Shown piece by piece: positions 58,978 through 64,000 of a stretch of 64,000 bases of DNA. Location: contig NZ_JADPMV010000001.1 of the NCBI RefSeq assembly GCF_018398425.1, positions 62,001-126,000 of the forward strand, written 5' to 3'. Position 1 is the first letter of the stretch; each line of letters starts with the position of its first letter. A model generated the notes under the pieces. It did no database searches, was not told where the DNA came from, and was given only the letters and a program-made list of their open reading frames with translations. The position numbers and the translations under genes are program-made. Source of the DNA: Pseudomonas lalucatii. GTDB taxonomy: Bacteria > Pseudomonadota > Gammaproteobacteria > Pseudomonadales > Pseudomonadaceae.

Positions 58978-61900
58978 ATGAACGATCAGCACGCCCTGAC
59001 CGACTCGGCCCGGCTCGCCGCACTCCTGGCCGCTCACTACGGCCTGGAGGGGGACTGCGAAGCGCTGCCCGGCGAGCATGACCTCAATTACCGGGTGCGC
59101 GCCGCGGACGGCCAGCAGTACCTGCTGAAGCTGCATGGCGCGGACGGCCAGCCGCAGGTGCTGGCGATGCAGGTGGCGGTGCTCGAGCACCTGGCCAGCG
59201 TAGCGCCGCAGCTGCCGCTGTCGCGGCAGTTGCCCAGCCGGCAGGGCGCCATCCTCAACGCCGTGGAGCTGCGCGGGCCGCGCCAGGCGCGCCTGCTGAG
59301 CTGGCTGGACGGCACGCTGTGGGCCAAGGCGCCGGTGCATACGGCGGCAAGCTGCGCCAGCCTCGGCCGCCTGCTGGGCGAGCTGGACCTGGCGCTGCAG
59401 TCGTTCAGCCATGCCGGCTGCCGACGCGCCTACGACTGGGATATCGGCCGCGCCGAAATCCACCTGGACCACCTGGCGGCGATCGACGATGCGGACAAGC
59501 GTGGCGTGGTGCAGGGCATCCTCGAGCGCTTCGCCCAGGTGGTGAAGCCGGCCCTGGCGGACTGCCCGCGCCAGGTGATCCACAACGACGCCAACGACTA
59601 CAACGTGCTGCTGGACGAGCAGGGCGCGGTGAGCGGCCTGCTCGACTTCGGCGACATGGTGGAGAGCTGGCGGGTCAACGAGCTGGCGGTGGCCTGCGCC
59701 TACGCGCTGCTCGGCGCGGACGACCCCATCGCCGCCATCCTGGCGCTGGTGGAGGCCTACCACGAGGTCAACCCGCTGCTGGCCGGCGAAGTCGAGCAGC
59801 TGTTCGACCTGATCAAGACCCGCTACGCGGTGAGCATCTGCATGGCCGCCAGGCAGATCCGCGCGACGCCGGACAATCCCTACCTGCTGGTCAGCCAGGC
59901 CGATGTGTGGCGCGCGCTGCAGCGTCTGCAGCAGGAGAACCCGCGCCTGGCGACCCTGCGCCTGCGCGATGCCTGCGGCTTCGCCCCGGTGGCCGAGGCC
60001 GCCGCGGTGATGCGCTGGCTGGAGCGCAACGCCCACGACTTCGCCGCGGTGCTGCGCCCGGAGGTGGCCACGCCCAGGGTGCGGGTCTTCGACTTCAGCG
60101 CCGACGGCGCCGATACCGGGGCGATCGAAGGCCTGGACTGCGCCGGCATGCAGGGCTACATCGACGCGCAGATCGCCGCCGCGGGCGCCGATTTCGGCGT
60201 CGGCCGCTACGGCGAGCGGCGGGTGCTGTACAGCAGCGCCGCCTATGCCGGCGCTACGGCGCAGCAGCGGCGCGACACCCACCTGGGCATCGACCTGTTC
60301 GCCCCGGCCGGGGAGGCGGTGCATGCGCCGTTCGCCGGGGTGGTGGCGTGCGTGCACGACGATGCCCAGGACCAGGGCTTCGGCCCGACCCTGCTGCTGG
60401 AGCACCGCAGCGAGTGCGGCGTGCGCTTCTGGACCCTCTACGGCCACCTGTCGCGGGCATCCTGCGCCAAGCTGCGGGTCGGCCAGGCCCTGGCCCGGGG
60501 CGAGGCCTTCGCCCGCCTCGGCGACCGTGGGGAGAACGGCGGCTGGCCGACCCACCTGCATTTTCAGCTGGTCACCGACCATCTCGGCCTGCAGGCCGGC
60601 ATGTACGGCGTCGGCGTGGCACAGCACTGGCAGGTCTGGCGCGCGCTGAGCCCGGACCCCAGCGTGGTGCTCGGCCTGCACGCCCGGTGCGCGGTCACGG
60701 TGGCGCGCGACAAGGACTGGCTGGTGCGCCAACGGCACCGGCGCATCGGCCGCTCCCTGAGCATCGCCTACGGCCACGAGCCGCTGAAGATAGTCGGCGG
60801 CGAGGGCGCCTACCTGATCGACGAGCAGGGCAGGCGCTGGCTGGACATGGTCAACAACGTCTGCCACGTCGGTCACTGCCACCCGCGCGTGGTGCAGGCG
60901 GCCCAGGCGCAGCAGGCGCGGCTCAACACCAACGCGCGCTACCTGCACGACTCGCTGGTGGAATATGCCGAGCGGCTGACCGCCTTGCTGCCCGAGCCGT
61001 TGAACGTGTGCTTCTTCGTCAACTCCGGCAGCGAGGCCAACGACCTGGCGATCCGCCTGGCGCGGGCCTATACCGGCCGGCGCGACCTGATCACGGTCGA
61101 CCATGCCTACCACGGCCACCTGAGCAGCCTGATCGACGTCAGCCCGTACAAGTTCAACGGCCAGGGCGGCGCGGGCAAGCCGGAGCACGTCTGGGTCAGC
61201 GAGTTGCCCGATGCCTACCGCGGGCGCTTCCGCTACGGGCAGGCCGATGCGGGGGCCCGGTACGCCGAGGACGTCGCGCGCCAGATCGACGCCATGGCCG
61301 AGCAGGGGCGCAAGCCGGCGCTGTTCTTCAGCGAGGGCATCCTCGGCACCGGTGGCCAGCTGGTGGCGCCGCCGGGCTACCTGCAGGCGGCCTACGGCCA
61401 TGTGCGGGCCGCCGGCGGCCTGTGCCTGGCCGACGAGGTGCAGGTGGGCTTCGGCCGCGTCGGCAGCCATATGTGGGCCTTCGAGACCCAGGGCGTGGTG
61501 CCGGACATCGTCACCCTGGGCAAGCCCATCGGCAACGGCCACCCGATGGCGGCGGTGATCACCACCGCGGAGATCGCCAACGCCTTCGCCAACGGCATGG
61601 AGTACTTCAATACCTTCGGCGGCAACCCGGTGTCGGCGGAGATCGGCCTGGCGGTGCTCGACGTGATACGCGACGAGCGCCTGATGCACCGCTGCGCGGT
61701 GCTGGGCGAGCAGCTGATGGCGGGCGTGCGCGGGCTGGCGCAGAAGTACCAAATCATCGGCGATGTGCGTGGCATCGGCCTGTTCATCGGCATCGAGCTG
61801 GTGCGCGACCGTCAGACCCTGGAACCGGCGGCCGCGGAGCTGGACTCCATCATCGGCGAGATGAAGCGCGAGCACGGCATCCTGCTGAGCAGCGAAGGGC

Positions 61901-62004
61901 CGCTGCACAACGTGATGAAGATCAAGCCGCCGGCCTGTTTCAGCGCGCAGAACTGCCAGCAGTTCCTCACTGCCCTGGACCGGGTCCTGGCCCGCCTGGC
62001 CTGA
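58978..62004 (+). CDS. Trifunctional APH kinase, M23 peptidase domain and class-III aminotransferase-fold phospho-lyase; probable hydroxylysine kinase/phospho-lyase
   Basis: This 1008-residue three-domain protein starts at ATG 58978, chosen for AAGGA 7 bases upstream; ATG 58963 is also in frame. Residues about 1-350 are an APH-type kinase with [13 protein letters not shown] (catalytic Asp and Asn) and LLDFGD. Residues about 390-560 are an M23/LytM metallopeptidase domain with all metal and catalytic residues: HLGID (near 435), LYGHLS, and HLH (near 526-528). Residues about 580-1008 are a class-III aminotransferase with [22 protein letters not shown] and PLP lysine in LGKPIGNGH (near 849). No signal peptide is present, so it is cytoplasmic. 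Kinase plus this lyase branch matches hydroxylysine (or ethanolamine) phosphorylation followed by phospho-elimination. Confidence 0.88.
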   Translation: MNDQHALTDSARLAALLAAHYGLEGDCEALPGEHDLNYRVRAADGQQYLLKLHGADGQPQVLAMQVAVLEHLASVAPQLPLSRQLPSRQGAILNAVELRGPRQARLLSWLDGTLWAKAPVHTAASCASLGRLLGELDLALQSFSHAGCRRAYDWDIGRAEIHLDHLAAIDDADKRGVVQGILERFAQVVKPALADCPRQVIHNDANDYNVLLDEQGAVSGLLDFGDMVESWRVNELAVACAYALLGADDPIAAILALVEAYHEVNPLLAGEVEQLFDLIKTRYAVSICMAARQIRATPDNPYLLVSQADVWRALQRLQQENPRLATLRLRDACGFAPVAEAAAVMRWLERNAHDFAAVLRPEVATPRVRVFDFSADGADTGAIEGLDCAGMQGYIDAQIAAAGADFGVGRYGERRVLYSSAAYAGATAQQRRDTHLGIDLFAPAGEAVHAPFAGVVACVHDDAQDQGFGPTLLLEHRSECGVRFWTLYGHLSRASCAKLRVGQALARGEAFARLGDRGENGGWPTHLHFQLVTDHLGLQAGMYGVGVAQHWQVWRALSPDPSVVLGLHARCAVTVARDKDWLVRQRHRRIGRSLSIAYGHEPLKIVGGEGAYLIDEQGRRWLDMVNNVCHVGHCHPRVVQAAQAQQARLNTNARYLHDSLVEYAERLTALLPEPLNVCFFVNSGSEANDLAIRLARAYTGRRDLITVDHAYHGHLSSLIDVSPYKFNGQGGAGKPEHVWVSELPDAYRGRFRYGQADAGARYAEDVARQIDAMAEQGRKPALFFSEGILGTGGQLVAPPGYLQAAYGHVRAAGGLCLADEVQVGFGRVGSHMWAFETQGVVPDIVTLGKPIGNGHPMAAVITTAEIANAFANGMEYFNTFGGNPVSAEIGLAVLDVIRDERLMHRCAVLGEQLMAGVRGLAQKYQIIGDVRGIGLFIGIELVRDRQTLEPAAAELDSIIGEMKREHGILLSSEGPLHNVMKIKPPACFSAQNCQQFLTALDRVLARLA

Positions 62005-62649
62005 ACCCGGCCGGTCCGGCCGCCCGCAATACGGGCGCTGCCGGCTGGGCCGGGGCCGGTGCAATCGACTAACGGTGCTGGCGGGCCCCGACACAGCGAC
62101 CACACTGAAGGGTGAGCCAGAGGCGACAGATTGGCTCGTGCATACCATCGTCGAGCGCTGTTGATCGCCCGCGAGCGCCATGGCGGATGCCCTGTTGCCT
62201 GGGGGCGTCTGCGCAGGCTGGCCTGAGGACGCCGCGGGGTCGATGCCTGGCGATGGTCAATCCGTCCCCCCTCGACCGCCAGCCGACTGACCAGGCACTT
62301 GGGCTACGGCCCTCGGTGCGAGCCGCAGGCTGCACCGCGCTCTTTAATCCTTGACCAGACATACCGGAACAACAACACGCATTCGCCGGGCCCCGGCCCA
62401 TGTAACGGTATTCATCTCCAGCAGGCCTAGTCCGACCGGCCTGTTTTCACGGCAGGCGCCAGCGCCCGCCGGGTTTCAGTCAGTGTCTTTACCACCGTTG
62501 CGTGCCGTGCTCGCAGTACCGGCTGCTGTTGACAGCTCGATGGATCGGGACAGGCACCCGCGACCGCGAGCTGCCCGCCCGAGTCCGGACCCAGGTCATC
62601 TCCTGTCGTCGAGCCGATGCAGATCAAACTCACGCACAGGACGTTCGTT
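62005..62649. other. Non-coding stretch before the universal stress gene
   Basis: About 645 bp. GC-rich inverted repeats just after the fusion gene (CCGGCCGGTCCGGCC region) may end its transcript. Short open frames, including one at 62112-62354, lack ribosome binding sites and family resemblance. I searched for an Anr/Fnr box (TTGAT-N4-ATCAA) before the stress gene and found none. Confidence 0.5.
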
Positions 62650-63654
62650 ATGCAAACTATCCGCAATACCCTCGTGGTGCTGGATGTAACGCAACCCGCA
62701 TCCCAGATACTCAACCGGGCCAAGCTGATCGCCAGCGCGACCCAGTCGCACCTGCATCTGCTGGTGTGCGACAAGCACAACGATCATTCCGCCCTGCTGG
62801 CGCAGACGCAGGAAACCCTGCGCGGCGAGGATTTCAGCGTCAGCGCCGAGCAGGCCTGGCGCGGCAGCGAGCACCGGACCATCATCGCCGCGCAACAGCA
62901 GCAGGGGTGCGGCCTGGTGATCAAGCAACATCAGCGCGACACCCGCCTGAGCAAGAACCTGATTCTCTCCGAGGACTGGAAGCTGTTGCGCTACTGTCCG
63001 GCGCCGGTGCTGATCGTCAGAACCGACAGCCCCTGGCAGGGCGGCCACATCCTCGCGGCCATCGACGCGGGCAACAGCGATGTCGATCATCGCGTCTTGC
63101 ATGCCGGCATCGTCGGCCATGCCCACGACATCGCCAGGATGACCGGCGGGGCCCTGCACCTGATGACGGCACACCCGTGCGCCGAGCTGATGGCGGCCGA
63201 TCCGCTGTTTCGCGTCAAGGACAACATCAAGGCGCTGTACCGCAGCCAGTGCAGGGCGTTGCTGGCGGAGTTCGCGATTGCCGACGACTGCCTGCATATC
63301 GAGGAAGGCCCGGCCGATTCATTGATTCCCGCGGTGGCCAGGCGCCTGGGGGTGGCGCTCACGGTGATCGGCAGCGTCGCCCGCAGCGGCCTGTCCGGTG
63401 CGCTGATCGGCAACACCGCCGAAACCGTCCTCGACAGCCTGGACTGCGACGTGCTGGTGCTCAAGCCGGAGGACATCATCAACCATCTGGAGGAGCTGGC
63501 GGCGCCGCCGAGTGCGGACCTGGACCAGGCGATACACTCCTGGCCCTATAGCCATGCGGCCCGTGGCCAGGCACCGGGCGGGGGCCAGGCCAGGCCTAGC
63601 GAGCAGGACGAGGCGCCCGGGCCGGCTGCCGGGCCCGGAATTCCCGCGCGCTGA
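62650..63654 (+). CDS. Tandem universal stress protein (UspA family)
   Basis: The 334-residue cytoplasmic protein has two Usp domains (about residues 1-130 and 140-285). The ATP-binding G-2x-G-9x-G(S/T) motif is best kept in the second domain (VIGSVARSGLSGALIGNTAE near 241-260). The first ends in LLRYCPAPVLIVR, typical of Usp. The last 45 residues are a low-complexity Gly/Pro/Ala tail. The start at 62650 is preferred over the in-frame ATG at 62617 because AGGA precedes it. E-type tandem Usp proteins serve survival under stress or low oxygen; no regulator site is visible here. Confidence 0.87.
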   Translation: MQTIRNTLVVLDVTQPASQILNRAKLIASATQSHLHLLVCDKHNDHSALLAQTQETLRGEDFSVSAEQAWRGSEHRTIIAAQQQQGCGLVIKQHQRDTRLSKNLILSEDWKLLRYCPAPVLIVRTDSPWQGGHILAAIDAGNSDVDHRVLHAGIVGHAHDIARMTGGALHLMTAHPCAELMAADPLFRVKDNIKALYRSQCRALLAEFAIADDCLHIEEGPADSLIPAVARRLGVALTVIGSVARSGLSGALIGNTAETVLDSLDCDVLVLKPEDIINHLEELAAPPSADLDQAIHSWPYSHAARGQAPGGGQARPSEQDEAPGPAAGPGIPAR

Positions 63655-63661
63655 GAGCGCA

Positions 63662-63680
63662 GCCCGGTCCGTGACCGGGC
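63662..63680. other. Hairpin between the Usp gene and gfa
   Basis: GCCCGGTC, loop CGT, GACCGGGC is a perfect 8 bp stem after the Usp stop, without a clear T-tract. It lies between convergent genes and may act as a weak terminator. Confidence 0.5.
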
Positions 63681-63697
63681 GCCGGCCCCGGCGTGCC

Positions 63698-64000
63698 TCA
63701 GGCCTTCAGCGCGCCTGAGGCTTTGGCCACGTGGGTGGCGATGGCGTCCATCAGCGCGGGCGACAGACAGTCGTAGGGTTCCAGGCCGAGCGCCTTGAGG
63801 CGGGCGCGCACTTCGCCCATGAGCGCCGGATCGGTGCCCGACTCGATGATCGAGGAGACGAAGGCGGCAAACTGCGGGGCGCACCAGCCCTGGTCCGGCG
63901 ACAGTTCGGTGTGGATGAAATCGAGCCCATAGAAGGGATGGGCGCGGTTTTCGATGCGGCCGAACAGGTGCACGCCGCACTGGCGGCAGGCGTGACGCTG
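63698..64000 (-). CDS. gfa: S-(hydroxymethyl)glutathione synthase Gfa, C-terminal part (partial)
   Basis: The open frame runs off the right edge. 100 residues are visible, beginning [28 protein letters not shown]. The CRQC zinc pair, the [18 protein letters not shown] block and [12 protein letters not shown] are highly characteristic of Gfa, which speeds formation of S-hydroxymethylglutathione from formaldehyde and glutathione for the AdhC/FghA detoxification route. An internal Met at 63973 is not the start because the conserved cysteines lie upstream. Its partner genes would be outside the window. Confidence 0.93.
   Translation of the reverse strand, partial: QRHACRQCGVHLFGRIENRAHPFYGLDFIHTELSPDQGWCAPQFAAFVSSIIESGTDPALMGEVRARLKALGLEPYDCLSPALMDAIATHVAKASGALKA

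Noticed and set aside
57367..62181. A 1604-codon open frame on the minus strand
   Set aside because: It lies opposite hglS and the kinase-lyase gene, which have clear catalytic motifs. Its composition (repeated Ala/Gly/Val/His/Gln/Arg) is that of antisense shadow coding in GC-rich DNA.
62112..62354. 80-codon frame upstream of the universal stress gene
   Set aside because: There is no ribosome binding site or recognisable domain; likely chance in GC-rich DNA.

Overview
The window is about 64 kb of high-GC chromosomal DNA from a gammaproteobacterium, almost certainly Pseudomonas in the broad sense. The main evidence is gene order: lpxH-ppiB-glnS-cysS, folD-tRNAs-tig-clpP-clpX-lon-hupB-ppiD-fabI, a five-gene Npp/Yej peptide transporter, then mltD-gloB-methyltransferase-rnhA-dnaQ. 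From memory this follows the P. aeruginosa PA1792-PA1816 order. No database search was run.

Region 1 (1-6.8 kb) holds the tail of an unknown gene, a divergent MFS transporter/LysR regulator pair, and lpxH-ppiB divergent from glnS-cysS. Region 2 (6.9-17.1 kb) sits between cysS and folD and is bounded by terminators. It carries an SF1 helicase, an AcoR-type sigma-54 activator, and a six-gene GlpSTPQ-type glycerol ABC importer behind a recognisable -24/-12 promoter and a field of TGTTC repeats. Region 3 (17.1-41.6 kb) is core genome: folD, three tRNAs, the proteostasis block tig-clpP-clpX-lon (lon has a sigma-32-like promoter), hupB, a decayed tRNA-Asp, ppiD, fabI, the Npp transporter, an HDOD protein, mltD, gloB, a methyltransferase, rnhA and dnaQ.

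Region 4 (41.6-50.0 kb and 56.0-62.0 kb) looks like a lysine/hydroxylysine catabolic locus split by mobile DNA. It contains AmaB (2-aminoadipate semialdehyde dehydrogenase), a LysR regulator, a class-III aminotransferase, a YdiJ-type D-2-hydroxyglutarate dehydrogenase, a DUF3422 protein, an MscS channel, HglS (2-oxoadipate to D-2-hydroxyglutarate), and a three-domain protein joining an APH-type kinase, an M23 metallopeptidase domain and a class-III aminotransferase fold. Kinase plus fold-type-I lyase is the architecture expected for hydroxylysine kinase plus phosphohydroxylysine phospho-lyase. Together the genes would convert 5-hydroxylysine to 2-oxoglutarate.

Region 5 (50.2-56.0 kb) is accessory DNA inserted in that locus. 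A two-gene minus-strand operon lies downstream of a C4-type antisense RNA and a leader ORF, and is cut by an IS3-family element exactly between its ribosome binding site and its start codon. Next come three integron-type gene cassettes (TIR-domain protein, GFA-family protein, small DUF2834-like membrane protein), whose boundary cores match each other as expected for attC sites. One attC is interrupted by a REP-associated transposase element with a 93-94 bp tandem duplication. No integron integrase is visible.

Region 6 (62.0-64.0 kb) has a tandem universal stress protein and the 3' part of gfa (glutathione-dependent formaldehyde-activating enzyme), which runs off the window.
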